From contig OV884009.1 of assembly GCA_930367205.1 (NCBI GenBank), forward strand, positions 80,249,189 to 80,313,188: a DNA stretch of 64,000 nucleotides, written 5' to 3'. The notes under the pieces were generated by a model that was not told the origin of the DNA, did no database searches, and saw nothing but the letters and a program-made list of their open reading frames with translations. The DNA comes from Acanthosoma haemorrhoidale. Taxonomy: Eukaryota > Arthropoda > Insecta > Hemiptera > Acanthosomatidae. Numbering within the stretch: the stretch's first letter is position 1; each line of letters begins with the position of its first letter. This document shows positions 1 to 12,217 of this stretch, piece after piece. The position numbers were made by a program, and so were the translations under genes.

Positions 1-1156
1 TACAATTAATTTAAAAAAAAACACAAGCAATACTCAAACTGTGACCTTCTATGCAAGTTATTTGCTATAGGTTTATTGTTATTAACATTTTTTTTTTTTT
101 TAAATATATCTTACCTAAAAGCATAGTAGGTAATTTTAATACATTACCTCACGCATGAAACTTACAATTAAAAAATTGTGAATTGATTGCCAAGGGAGAG
201 ACCTTCAGGTACAGGATCAACTTTCGATTGTCTGTTTTAGTCTCTCTGCCTGTTCTGGGGTATCTTGATTGTAAACATGATTGTTAAACAAGTTATTGTT
301 GAAAGTTTCGGTTAATACATAAAAACAGGAAGTGTGTGAAAATAAAATAACAAAAATTTAGCCCGTATCTATTAACTGGCCCACTTCCCTCTGACTTTTC
401 AGCTTTACTGAATCGTAGCATAGAAACAGATGAAGAATTAATGTAATTTTAAGTTTTTGTCAGCTAATTAGCCGATTTCAATGCTTTTATATTAATATTT
501 TAAATATTTACATTTACATGCAATATAAATCGCGTATTTATTGATATAGGAGTCTTTTTAATTTTTCTGTTTTTTTTTGGGGGGGGGATTATTTAAGCTA
601 TTTAATTTTCTTTTTTGTAACTGACTTTCTGTAATCAAAATGGTCTAAAAAATAAAATTATACATTTTTGGTCGAAAAACCCATATATGTGTATTGTTTT
701 ACAATCATATGTTTAATACATGGAATACTCCCGCAGACTATTACCCAATATTCTTTCTTTGCCCTTTATTTCGATTATATATCGGAGCGAACCATCTCTC
801 ATATCACGATATTCAACAAAGGACGTAATAATATAGTTCAATAATAAAGTCCGACACAAAGGAGTACAAACCGTTACAGCACACAAAGCCAAGGAAGGAC
901 TACAGACAGACCAAACTTTATTGACGGCAAACGGGCGGTTTACAAATAATGAGAAACGAGAGAGAGGAAGGGGAAAAACTTTCTACCCCCAAAAAACAGA
1001 TAGGTCTCAAAAGGAAAACAAATTAAATAATTCAGTCTACTTCCCTATACCGATGTGCAAGATAACGGAATGAAAGGTGAGGCCACAAACTAACTGGAAA
1101 CAGTACCACAAAACAGAGTGCCTGTACTCAGCAAGAAGTGAAACAATAAATAATTT
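1..1156. other. AT-rich stretch, nothing assigned
   Basis: This stretch is AT-rich with short homopolymers, including a G8 run near 580. I see no coding pattern, tRNA or repeat partner elsewhere in the window. Confidence 0.5.
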
Positions 1157-1350
1157 TCACAAATTCTCCTTGATAAAATATCTTTATTTAGCATTCATCT
1201 CTTTACGACCTTTTGAACTTAATGTTGTGTCATTCTAAATGAAAATGTTAACAATAATATTAAAATAAATAAATTAATTAACATCGTCATTAATATTTTC
1301 TGGGTTGGAAATTGTCTAGAAATTTGGGAATTAGTACATGTCAGTAATTA
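1157..1350. repeat. Partial copy of a palindromic MITE family
   Basis: The stretch aligns by eye with one arm and the centre of the elements at 3,791-4,212 and 22,455-22,795. Shared landmarks are a TCACAAATT start, a CATTCATC block, TTGTGTCATTC in place of the family's TGTCGTTC, and a CTGGGTTGGAAATT centre resembling CTGGCTTGGAAATT at 22.6 kb. Only the left part is present, and a LINE relic starts at about 1,350. Its divergence suggests an old copy. Assignment rests on pattern matching only. Confidence 0.5.
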
Positions 1351-1860
1351 ATGAACCAATTAAAAGAGTCCTCCCATGGGCTTGCCAAAATCCTATATTA
1401 TAGTAGGGTAAGAGAACAGTTTTCTAAATGTGCTATCTGGATCCTAATGGATAGGCATCTCCATTTCTCTACCCACTTTAGAAACAAAATAGAAAAAGTA
1501 CGACACAGCTCTTACCGGGTTTCGTACTTGCTAACTTATAAATGTGGCCTCCGGCCAGCTCTGCTGTACGTTACCCGACTATACGAGTATACTCATTTAG
1601 CTGGCAATACAGCTAAAAGTCTCCAGATATTTCAGAATGGGATCATGAGAAAAGTAGTCAGAAATACCGCTCTCGAGAGATTAAAGAACGACAACCTGCA
1701 CCCGTTGCTTGGCGTGCCGTCGGTGGATGAATTCATACACCGGAGATATAAAGCTTTTTTACTCGTTGCAGCACTTAACAAACACTGGGTTTAAGGTTAT
1801 GAGCCAAAAGCATTTCCCGCTTCGATGCCAACAGGCTGTTGGGGAAAATTAGGTTAAAAT
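1351..1860 (+). pseudogene. Relic of Jockey-clade LINE ORF2, C-terminal end
   Basis: The open frame 1,351-1,794 encodes a stretch beginning MDRHLHFSTHF. It lines up with MDRHLHFSNHF in the 874-residue ORF2 at 53,312-55,936 and continues through LRPALLY, LQIFQNGIMRKV and VPSVDEFIHRRYKAF, which match LRPTLLY, LQQFQNGILMKV and LPTVHEFIQRRHIKF. This is the part of the protein after the reverse transcriptase palm. The homology continues past the stop at 1,794 in another frame to about 1,860 (TTTCCCGCTTCGATGCCAAC), so the copy is frameshifted as well as 5'-truncated. It has an internal gap relative to the intact copy. It is non-functional and much older than the LINEs at 48-56 kb. The homology to that family is clear; the exact ends are not. 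Confidence 0.75.
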
Positions 1861-3790
1861 TGCGTTTGTCGAATGTAATTTATTTTAAGTTTTATGATTC
1901 ATGAATTTAATGGTGATAAATATCACATGGACTAGAAAAATAAATTATAGTTATTGATGGGACATTATAAAAATAGAAAACGATACAAAAAGTCTTATGG
2001 TTTAATTGATAATTTTAAACCCACGTAAATAACGTCCAATTTTCTAGCAGATTATTAGTTAATAGAAATTTTAAATGTACTGTTGTAGTTTACTGTAATT
2101 AGTATATAAATAATATGTATATATTGTGATTTGTTTTTTTGTTTTTTACGGAAAAAAGCATGCATTGTTTATGTTTTGTTATGAAATAATCTGGGTCATC
2201 ACCTAAGGAGGGTAATGGTTGTAGATATTACCACCACAAATGTTAATGTGCCACGCTGGTAAGTTATAATCCGAAGGTGAGCCAGTCCCATTACCTTGTC
2301 CCGTTCCATTATATAAATAAAAAGTGTATGTTAGTCTTTAGGATAACAACTGTTTAAAGTAAAATTGTTTATAATTTAAACAACGCCCCATCACTTTTAA
2401 ACATGTATAGACAGTGAATGTATAATGTGCACCTTTGTAACAATTGCAAATCACAGTGTAAAATTGTTAAAAATGTAGCCAAGCTACAGGGCATATAATA
2501 TTGACTTATTTTAAATAGATTAAGCTATGTAGAATCTATATTGAAATCCATAATTTTTAATAAAAAGGGGATATGAAGGGGAAAAAACGTGGGCCATGAA
2601 AGTCCCCATCATCTGGCCCCTTTCATTCTATTTAATTTTTAACCACAATCCGATTTTGTTATCTTTAAGATCTCCTTAAAATGCAGCTCTGGTGGACTAA
2701 AAGCAGCTAATGTTAGCCCATTATGTACGTATATATTTTAGTTTGTAATCAATAAATAAACCGAGGGCCTGGAAAATAAAATTAAAAATACTGGGCGCTC
2801 TATGTCTGCCTATCCGACGGCCTAACTGGTCTGTTCAACCCTATCCTACTATTTTGTTATGCTGCCACTCCGATGGAATCCAGGAACTTGGAAGCTCCTC
2901 AGATGTAAATTAAGTACTGGTTCCAGAAACAGTGTTTTCTCAACAATATTATACAATGCTTAAGACGTTTTAGGCTGAGTGTCAAATACAGACAGACACA
3001 CAAAGGGACAATTAAGGCTATAAAGGTGGAGGGTTTGGTGACTTAGAGTTCGGCAAGAGAGGAGCTATTGCGGTCAATAGCGGCACAGCTTGGCGGGCCA
3101 GCGCTCATTTGGCCAATGCTCATTTTACCTGTGCATGTGTAACCTATGCCATCTACTCACATACTCTGTACTTCTGGTAATGTTATAAATGTTAATTATT
3201 CACACTTTCATCATAGCTAGAAGGAATACCTGGATATTGAATAATAAACCATAAATAATGTTTAGTTCAATAATATTTGCTATGTTAAAGAATAAATATA
3301 TGTGAAATATTTTTAATGTTTACACTGTCAAAAAATTAGTATTTATTAATCCATCCAAACAAAAAATGGACAATTTTATCAATATTTTAGTAAATAACCT
3401 TTTAATACCAGTCCCGTCTATGCGTGTATCTTTTTAAACTGCCGCTTATACTAAATTATTCATATGAACAGTTTTGTGAGTGAAGATTGCTGATCTTTGG
3501 CCAGTTTTAGATGCTAAATTTATTTATTATCTTTTTCATCAGGTATGTTATTTTATTAGTGGCAAATCAAAAGAAAAAAAATTAAGCTCCTTCTTGTTCA
3601 GATTAATAAATTTGATAATTCTTTTAATAATTAAAGTATAAATATAAATTAATATTTTTTATGTTTTATTAATAATTAGTCTATTAAACGTTTCGAAAAA
3701 TGCATTATTTTTCCCTTAGATTCAGTTCATGATATAAATTGTCAAAACGGATAAATTATAAGACGGTGTGAATGAATTTGTGAGTGGTTT
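1861..3790. other. AT-rich stretch, nothing assigned
   Basis: There is no open coding pattern. A phrase near 2,276 (AAGGTGAGCCAG) vaguely recalls the LINE 3' UTR at 48.8 kb (GAGGCTCACCTTC on the plus strand), so part of 1,861-2,350 may be old LINE 3' UTR. This is not secure. The rest is unremarkable. Confidence 0.4.
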
Positions 3791-4212
3791 TTAAAAATTG
3801 TGCACAATATCCCTCTGCGTAAAAATTTCATTATTTACTATTCATCCTTTGGTGTGACGTTCCGGACTTAATTAGTCCATTTACAGGCAACCCTAGCAGA
3901 ACTAGAAGAAAAAAATATGCTATGTCGTTCTACATTAAAATAATAATAATTAGTCATCACTAACTGACATAATTATTCCAAATATATTGACAATTTCCAA
4001 GCCAGAAAATATTAGTGACAATGTTAATTGATTTATCTTTTTTAATATTTATTTCAATTTCGAACGACACAACATATTTTTTTTTCTTCTGATTGTATAG
4101 GGGTTGCCTGAAAACGGACTAATTCGAGTCGAAAACGTTGTAACAAGGGATGAATAGCGAATAAAGAAATTTTATACGGAAGGATATTGTGCACAAATTT
4201 TGAAAATTATTA
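3791..4212. repeat. Palindromic (foldback) MITE
   Basis: The two ends are imperfect inverted repeats about 170 bp long. The left end, about 3,797-3,965, contains TTGTGCACAATATCC, CTATTCATCC, TTAGTCCATTTACAGGC and TGTCGTTC. The right end carries the reverse complement of each in mirrored order, down to GGATATTGTGCACAA near 4,181-4,195. The middle, about 75 bp, is AT-rich. No coding sequence fits inside, so this is a non-autonomous element. Copies occur at 22,455-22,795 and partly at 1,157-1,350. The target duplication could not be fixed with confidence, so the superfamily is open. Confidence 0.7.
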
Positions 4213-4439
4213 TATATAATAAAGTAATTTATTTGCATAAAAAATGAGTTGTACTGAAAAAAAAATGTAATTAATAATTAGAAATTGATTCTATAAAACA
4301 AATATACTGCAGGAATTGTTTTAACAATTGATTCTATGAACTCACAAATATGGTTTAACTAATGATTCTAATTGTCGATGTCTTCATTATTTTTAAGGCG
4401 GGCTAGCGTCTATCTCCAAAAATTGTAATTTATGGAACA

Positions 4440-5165
4440 AATAAAATTGAAATAATTATTAATTAACAGCGAAAGAAGAAATATACTGGGATAGGGACTT
4501 AAATCCGGGACCTCCTCAATGCCCAATTTGCCGTTAATTATTAATAATATTAGGAACTATACTATAACGACGAAAATTGATAATATAAACTATATATTAA
4601 AATTTATCTTGTTTCTTTTAATATTATAGCATGGAATTGGGTAACTGGCTCTCGGAAAATGAAATTAGAAGTCACGTTGCCTACCTCCTGTCATTTCCGT
4701 GCCACCCCCCAAATACGTGGCTGACATCCACTGGAAGATCTTAGCCAAAGAAGATTCATATTGGGAAGATCGTCGACTTGTGCAGGGTAGCTCTGTTGGC
4801 AGGACATCGACTAGATATCGAAGAGGTCCTGGGTTCATGTGCCTTTCCTACAGAATATTTTTTTCTTTTTCTGTTGATTATTAATAATAGTGGGAACTAT
4901 ACGTATAACAACAAAAATGTATATTATAAACTACACATTAAAATATTTATTCGAGTATGTGCTAAATTGGCAAACTAGCTCCCGGAAAATGAAATTGGAG
5001 GTCACATTGTGTCTTCGTGCCTCCCGAATACGTGGCATCACTCCGAGAGCTGAGACAAATAATTTTCATATTGGGAAGATCGTCGTCAACTTGTTCAGGC
5101 CAGTTCTGTCGCGGGTTTGAATTTCGATCCTGCCTAGATATATTTTGTTTGACTACCAATAATAA
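4440..5165. repeat. Tandem SINE-like repeat, two to three units of about 330 bp
   Basis: Two units align: about 4,631-4,949 and 4,960-5,160. Shared phrases are CTCGGAAAATGAAATT versus CCCGGAAAATGAAATT, then ATACGTGGC, TTCATATTGGGAAGATCGTCG and a tRNA-like part. A third partial unit at 4,540-4,610 shares TTATTAATAATA, GGAACTATAC and ATATAAACTA with 4,880-4,945. The units are diverged. Several short open frames here are chance products of the repeat and overlap each other on both strands. Confidence 0.55.
4785..4850 (+). repeat. tRNA-derived SINE head (A and B boxes)
   Basis: GGGTAGCTCTGTTGGCAG resembles a tRNA D-arm with a pol III A box (TAGCTCTGTTGG; one mismatch to the consensus TRGCNNAGYNGG). 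About 35 nt later GGTCCTGGGTTCATGTGCC resembles the T-arm and B box of a tRNA. The B box is damaged (GTTCATG instead of GTTCGAN), and no acceptor stem pairs at the ends. It is therefore a tRNA-derived SINE fragment and not a tRNA gene. The related part of the next unit (about 5,090-5,135) has lost the A box. Confidence 0.45.
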
Positions 5166-6836
5166 TAAAAACAGTTCCAAATCAAAAGGGTTAACATAAT
5201 GAGGATTCGGACACACACGAGTGGTCCATGAATATTCGATAAACCCCATGAAAATATAAGTAGATTTAGAAAACGTTTATGGCTGTTAAGTGCTTTTGAA
5301 AATTTCACGCTTTTTTCTTGCCGTTTAGTTAAATTTGAAGACATGCTAAGCTCGTTGCCGACATAATTTCGAAAAGAGCTTATATAAAGTGCGTTTCAAG
5401 AATATTCATTGCTTAATTTTTTTTCTAGGGCAACTTTAAATATTTGTGAATTGAAAATTATCGACCAGACGAGGGAGAATTCTACATATTTTTACTTTAC
5501 ATTAAGTTTGAATAATAATATAAATTGTAGAAGAAGAATTTTCATTTACTATTTATTATTTAACAATTAACTTCTGAGCTATGAATGATAAAATAATTTA
5601 ATCCATTAATCATTATTAAATTTGTCATATTTCAATTAGCAAAGGGCTTTTGGGGAAAAGGAATTTTTATAATAATACATGCATATCATAATTACTCCGA
5701 TGCAAATAAATATTTTATAAGCCATGTTAAATTTAATTAATTTATGTCTAATGAGCAAATCAAACTCATTCCAGTATATAAAAAAGCCATTTAATTACAT
5801 GAACAACAGTTATGTCAGAAAAAAAAGTAAAAACCTACAAACTTGTTGATTTAAGGATCAGTTGTCAAGCATTGAATAAAAAATATTGTTTCTGACTAAA
5901 ACTTATTTTTAAAAACTAAATTGTATTTCATTAATAAAATATTTATATGAAATTAAAGCGAATAATGAAAGGAATAGGCAACATTGTGAAAGGCACATAC
6001 GTGCTTGAATCGTTGAATGCGAAGTTTATTAAACACTAAACACATCATTACGCAAAAACCGCTCGATATTTCTGCCCCGAAAGTATTTCATTTTGATGTG
6101 ACCTCATTAATTTCAAAATGTCTCTTATAGTGAATAATTCTGAGCTGATACTTGAGAGAGTCAATGCATTCGTTATTGAATTTTAAACAATATATAAACA
6201 TCATATTTAAATTGTGTGCTATTGTATAGCATATACTGGCAGGTGGGTTATGTTTGAAACTGAGCTCAAGTAAAAATAAATATGAACGAGAAGTTATAAA
6301 AACCTTGGTTCAAATCCCAATCAAGGGGATTTCCAGCTAGCTAATGTCCGACAACCCTGATAAAAAAATACGCAGAGAGGGCGTATTCAGACTTAGTGTA
6401 AGGTTATGTGGCTAATTACAAGCCGGCAGCTAGCACGTAACAGGCATTAAGGGCACAAATAAAAGGCATTAGGCTATTTCATTGTACAGCATCTGTGGTT
6501 TTTCAACCTCCACATTATATTTGGATAATTATTATTATTTTTTGCTTTTTTGTTACCAGATTTCTGACTAATGATCACAATAACTAAATCTTTTAATGAG
6601 TGACAAATTTTTATTGCGGTCTTGATACCACTGTAATTTATAATTAAGAGCCAACAAATAATTATTAGCAAGGTATGGACTCGAACCTGGGACCTCCACA
6701 GTATCTTTTCATATAAAATTAGTTTTTTAATAAATTACTTATACGTTTATCATTCATTATTTAGCATCCGGGTTACCAGAACTACCAGGCTTGATGAAGT
6801 TAAAAAAAATTTTTTTTTAAACTCTATTGTGATAAA
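5166..6836. other. AT-rich stretch with isolated B-box-like motifs
   Basis: No gene is seen. Two tRNA-like fragments stand out. TTGGTTCAAATCCC near 6,304 is on the plus strand. GGTTCGAGTCC, a perfect pol III B box, lies on the minus strand at about 6,672-6,682 and is followed by the same GACCTCC phrase as at 4,510. Neither has a matching A box at the right distance, so both are at best SINE debris. Confidence 0.35.
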
Positions 6837-7368
6837 ATTACAATCTACCTTATTGGGTAATAAGTAATTGTGATAAATATTCTCATTCATGCCATATTTA
6901 GAATTTTCATTCACACGGTATTTACAAACAGCTCAGAGATCTCCCAAATCCCCATGGCTGTTAACTCCTTCACATTCAAAAGAGGAAGTAGAGTCTTGGG
7001 AAGTCTCCCACGCTCCTCCGTCAGCTTCGTCACCGGATACGAGGCAGTGGAGGCTGGCAAAACGCACAAGAGCCACAGACGCCCACGACATGATTGGAGA
7101 AACTGGCCATTGCCAGTGACTCTCGCTGTCACGTATTTATAGCAGGCCGATTCAGTCTCCGAGGAGGATTATAGGGGTGAGTGGCGCAGTGTAATGACTG
7201 TGCTAGGGGGTTAGGGAGTTTTGATAGGTGACTATGGAATTTCAAGAAATTGGAAGGGATGAGTTCAAGAATATAGGGTATATTAAGATCGTTATGAAGG
7301 GTTTTGTTGCTGATGTAATAATGGGGCATTAACAATTGTTCTCAGGACTTTTGGTTGAAAGGATTGGA
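6837..7368 (-). pseudogene. 5'-truncated Jockey-clade LINE copy, 3' end only
   Basis: The reverse complement matches the end of the LINE at 58.3-62.6 kb. It starts at AAAAGTCCTGAGAACAAT, runs through the last ORF2 codons (AACAAAACCCTTCATAACG, TAATATACCCTA) and the 3' UTR (ACGTGACAG, GGCAATGGCCAGTTTCTCC), and ends with the TTACTTATTACC hairpin region. Only about 530 bp remain, as is usual for LINE copies that stop early in reverse transcription. It begins 25 bp left of the 369-bp array. A similar 3' end sits on the other side of the array, on the opposite strand. Confidence 0.85.
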
Positions 7369-7392
7369 TATTTATTTATTTGGATATAGTTA

Positions 7393-10300
7393 GTTGTGTT
7401 AAAGTAGTTTTATGCTGTTTATTTTCTGCTTTTTTAGAATCATATTCATGTAAACATAATTTCCATATTATTCAAGCAAAACAAAAATTACTTTATTGGG
7501 GGAAGTCATATAACATAGAAAGAAATATTAACCCTTATTTAATTAAAATTAGATTACAACTAATACTTATCAAAATCATGATAGTAAACGACAGAAATCA
7601 CCAAGAAATTTTTCAAATATTTTTAATCTAAACAAAAAAACCATAAAAAAAATTCACATACATCCAAAACCTTAAATATCACCATTCAACCAAAATTAAA
7701 TTTCTCCTCGAACTTTGTAAAAATTCGATTTCAAGTTTCCAAAATCAGTTAATTTTGACTTGTTGTGTTAAAGTAGTTTTATGCTGTTTATTTTCTGCTT
7801 TTTTAGAATCATATTCATGTAAACATAATTTCCATATTATTCAAGCAAAACAAAAATTACTTTATTGGGGGAAGTCATATAACATAGAAAGAAATATTAA
7901 CCCTTATTTAATTAAAATTAGATTACAACTAATACTTATCAAAATCATGATAGTAAACGACAGAAATCACCAAGAAATTTTTCAAATATTTTTAATCTAA
8001 ACAAAAAAACCATAAAAAAAATTCACATACATCCAAAACCTTAAATATCACCATTCAACCAAAATTAAATTTCTCCTCGAACTTTGTAAAAATTCGATTT
8101 CAAGTTTCCAAAATCAGTTAATTTTGACTTGTTGTGTTAAAGTAGTTTTATGCTGTTTATTTTCTGCTTTTTTAGAATCATATTCATGTAAACATAATTT
8201 CCATATTATTCAAGCAAAACAAAAATTACTTTATTGGGGGAAGTCATATAACATAGAAAGAAATATTAACCCTTATTTAATTAAAATTAGATTACAACTA
8301 ATACTTATCAAAATCATGATAGTAAACGACAGAAATCACCAAGAAATTTTTCAAATATTTTTAATCTAAACAAAAAAACCATAAAAAAAATTCACATACA
8401 TCCAAAACCTTAAATATCACCATTCAACCAAAATTAAATTTCTCCTCGAACTTTGTAAAAATTCGATTTCAAGTTTCCAAAATCAGTTAATTTTGACTTG
8501 TTGTGTTAAAGTAGTTTTATGCTGTTTATTTTCTGCTTTTTTAGAATCATATTCATGTAAACATAATTTCCATATTATTCAAGCAAAACAAAAATTACTT
8601 TATTGGGGGAAGTCATATAACATAGAAAGAAATATTAACCCTTATTTAATTAAAATTAGATTACAACTAATACTTATCAAAATCATGATAGTAAACGACA
8701 GAAATCACCAAGAAATTTTTCAAATATTTTTAATCTAAACAAAAAAACCATAAAAAAAATTCACATACATCCAAAACCTTAAATATCACCATTCAACCAA
8801 AATTAAATTTCTCCTCGAACTTTGTAAAAATTCGATTTCAAGTTTCCAAAATCAGTTAATTTTGACTTGTTGTGTTAAAGTAGTTTTATGCTGTTTATTT
8901 TCTGCTTTTTTAGAATCATATTCATGTAAACATAATTTCCATATTATTCAAGCAAAACAAAAATTACTTTATTGGGGGAAGTCATATAACATAGAAAGAA
9001 ATATTAACCCTTATTTAATTAAAATTAGATTACAACTAATACTTATCAAAATCATGATAGTAAACGACAGAAATCACCAAGAAATTTTTCAAATATTTTT
9101 AATCTAAACAAAAAAACCATAAAAAAAATTCACATACATCCAAAACCTTAAATATCACCATTCAACCAAAATTAAATTTCTCCTCGAACTTTGTAAAAAT
9201 TCGATTTCAAGTTTCCAAAATCAGTTAATTTTGACTTGTTGTGTTAAAGTAGTTTTATGCTGTTTATTTTCTGCTTTTTTAGAATCATATTCATGTAAAC
9301 ATAATTTCCATATTATTCAAGCAAAACAAAAATTACTTTATTGGGGGAAGTCATATAACATAGAAAGAAATATTAACCCTTATTTAATTAAAATTAGATT
9401 ACAACTAATACTTATCAAAATCATGATAGTAAACGACAGAAATCACCAAGAAATTTTTCAAATATTTTTAATCTAAACAAAAAAACCATAAAAAAAATTC
9501 ACATACATCCAAAACCTTAAATATCACCATTCAACCAAAATTAAATTTCTCCTCGAACTTTGTAAAAATTCGATTTCAAGTTTCCAAAATCAGTTAATTT
9601 TGACTTGTTGTGTTAAAGTAGTTTTATGCTGTTTATTTTCTGCTTTTTTAGAATCATATTCATGTAAACATAATTTCCATATTATTCAAGCAAAACAAAA
9701 ATTACTTTATCGGGGGAAGTCATATAACATAGAAAGAAATATTAACCCTTATTTAATTAAAATTAGATTACAACTAATACTTATCAAAATCATGATAGTA
9801 AACGACAGAAATCACCAAGAAATTTTTCAAATATTTTTAATCTAAACAAAAAAACCATAAAAAAAATTCACATACATCCAAAACCTTAAATATCACCATT
9901 CAACCAAAATTAAATTTCTCCTCGAACTTTGTAAAAATTCGATTTCAAGTTTCCAAAATCAGTTAATTTTGACTTGTTGTGTTAAAGTAGTTTTATGCTG
10001 TTTATTTTCTGCTTTTTTAGAATCATATTCATGTAAACATAATTTCCATATTATTCAAGCAAAACAAAAATTACTTTATTGGGGGAAGTCATATAACATA
10101 GAAAGAAATATTAACCCTTATTTAATTAAAATTAGATTACAACTAATACTTATCAAAATCATGATAGTAAACGACAGAAATCACCAAGAAATTTTTCAAA
10201 TATTTTTAATCTAAACAAAAAAACCATAAAAAAAATTCACATACATCCAAAACCTTAAATATCACCATTCAACCAAAATTAAATTTCTCCTCGAACTTTG

Positions 10301-11140
10301 TAAAAATTCGATTTCAAGTTTCCAAAATCAGTTAATTTTGACTTGTTGTGTTAAAGTAGTTTTATGCTGTTTATTTTCTGCTTTTTTAGAATCATATTCA
10401 TGTAAACATAATTTCCATATTATTCAAGCAAAACAAAAATTACTTTATTGGGGGAAGTCATATAACATAGAAAGAAATATTAACCCTTATTTAATTAAAA
10501 TTAGATTACAACTAATACTTATCAAAATCATGATAGTAAACGACAGAAATCACCAAGAAATTTTTCAAATATTTTTAATCTAAACAAAAAAACCATAAAA
10601 AAAATTCACATACATCCAAAACCTTAAATATCACCATTCAACCAAAATTAAATTTCTCCTCGAACTTTGTAAAAATTCGATTTCAAGTTTCCAAAATCAG
10701 TTAATTTTGACTTGTTGTGTTAAAGTAGTTTTATGCTGTTTATTTTCTGCTTTTTTAGAATCATATTCATGTAAACATAATTTCCATATTATTCAAGCAA
10801 AACAAAAATTACTTTATTGGGGGAAGTCATATAACATAGAAAGAAATATTAACCCTTATTTAATTAAAATTAGATTACAACTAATACTTATCAAAATCAT
10901 GATAGTAAACGACAGAAATCACCAAGAAATTTTTCAAATATTTTTAATCTAAACAAAAAAACCATAAAAAAAATTCACATACATCCAAAACCTTAAATAT
11001 CACCATTCAACCAAAATTAAATTTCTCCTCGAACTTTGTAAAAATTCGATTTCAAGTTTCCAAAATCAGTTAATTTTGACTTGTTGTGTTAAAGTAGTTT
11101 TATGCTGTTTATTTTCTGCTTTTTTAGAATCATATTCATG
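7393..11140. repeat. 369-bp satellite-like tandem array, about 10.2 units
   Basis: Units repeat exactly every 369 bp (for example GTTGTGTTAAAGTAG at 7,393, 7,762 and so on to 11,083), and the last unit ends after 57 bp. Copies are nearly identical; the one difference I noticed is CGGGGG instead of TGGGGG at about 9,711 in the seventh unit. Each unit contains an 81-codon open frame starting with TTG. It has no recognisable domain, and I regard it as non-coding. One diverged unit is present inverted at 20,628-20,995, so the array appears to have grown from one arm of a larger inverted repeat. Near-identity implies recent amplification or strong homogenisation. Confidence 0.95.
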
Positions 11141-12217
11141 TTGGAATATTTTTTTAATTATGTTTTGAGAAAACATCTAATTTTGTACTTAATATCTGAT
11201 TCGTAAATATTTTATAGTTTATCTTTCAAGTGTATATGTACAATTTTTTTTTATTTTGTTGGTGGTTTTGTGGCAACAAGTAAATTATTTGTCAGTTATG
11301 GGTTCAATTAGCCCTCGAATGTAAGTTTATCTAAATGTTTCAAATCTGTCCATTTGATAGCTCTCTACTTACTATAAATATTTATGCTGTTTTTCTGATG
11401 TATAGGGCGGTTTGATATGTAATATAAAATTGTTTGGGTATTATTGCTTTGATTAGTTTACATTTTACACAAAATACAATCCTCATTAATCATTTTCAAA
11501 TAAAAAAATCTTATTTCATTATTGGAGTGTGATTTGCACATGAAAGTCATGTTATCATGAAAAATATTAAGTATTATTTATTAACTAGCTATATATGAAA
11601 ACTATTGGTCCTAACCACTTATGCTAACAGATAACACATCCCCATGACCAACCCTTTTAGTGTCCTATAAGTATTGCTTTGGTATTTCAGAAAAACCATT
11701 TGTTGTGATATAGGTAGCCATGGAGGTATACCAGGGTAACAGTGTATGAATCTCTACCATCTTAGTTGAATAAACATGAATGGCGCAGTTACAAGTTATG
11801 TTGTTTAATTATTTTCAAATATAATTTTAATGGTATCTTTATATAAAATACAGGCTATGTAAAACACCATCATTACATATAATTTATAATCCTGAAATAA
11901 ATATATCTTTATTTTTAATGCAGGTAAAAGGCTCTATTCTTGCATTGAATTTTATCACCATGTTATTGTATTCTATCCTTCATTTAATATTTTCTGACAT
12001 GAGATGGCTCTCTCTAATATATATATATATATTAAGTAGAAATAGTATTATTGCTAGATGTGAATTATAATACCTTCATATAAATGTGGAATATTACCTT
12101 CAAAGTTTTTAGCAGCACCAATTCTTCTCAAGTTTTTAATTGAATGTTCTTGAATTAATGCTGTGACAGTAGTTGGTAATTAGATAAATCAAGAAAGTTT
12201 ACTAAGTTTTAATTAAA
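11141..12217 (+). repeat. Left arm of a large inverted repeat (beyond the array)
   Basis: The reverse complement of 19,440-20,627 follows this sequence in order. Landmarks are ATTATGTTTTGAGAAAACAT, GTGGCAACAAGTAAATTATT, TATAGGGCGGTT versus TATAGGGTGGTT, ATCCCCATGACCAACCC, AGGTAGCCATGGAGGTATAC, ACATGAATGG and GATGGCTCTCTC. The homology continues through TATGGAATATTACCTT-like and GATAAATCAAGAAA phrases up to about 12,210, where a LINE fragment begins. This arm has an extra block of about 185 bp (about 11,815-11,998) absent from the right arm. No coding sequence is seen. Confidence 0.88.

Noticed and set aside
6300..6320. tRNA gene at the B-box-like GGTTCAAATCCC
   Set aside because: No A box at the correct distance and no acceptor or anticodon stem could be drawn.
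7380..10952. Ten identical 81-codon open frames in the tandem array as a gene family
   Set aside because: They are one frame of a 369-bp satellite unit, start with TTG in place of ATG, have no recognisable domain, and the whole unit including non-coding parts is equally conserved.
7393..11140. CRISPR array
   Set aside because: Units are 369 bp, contiguous and identical, with no short repeats separated by unique spacers. The genome is eukaryotic.
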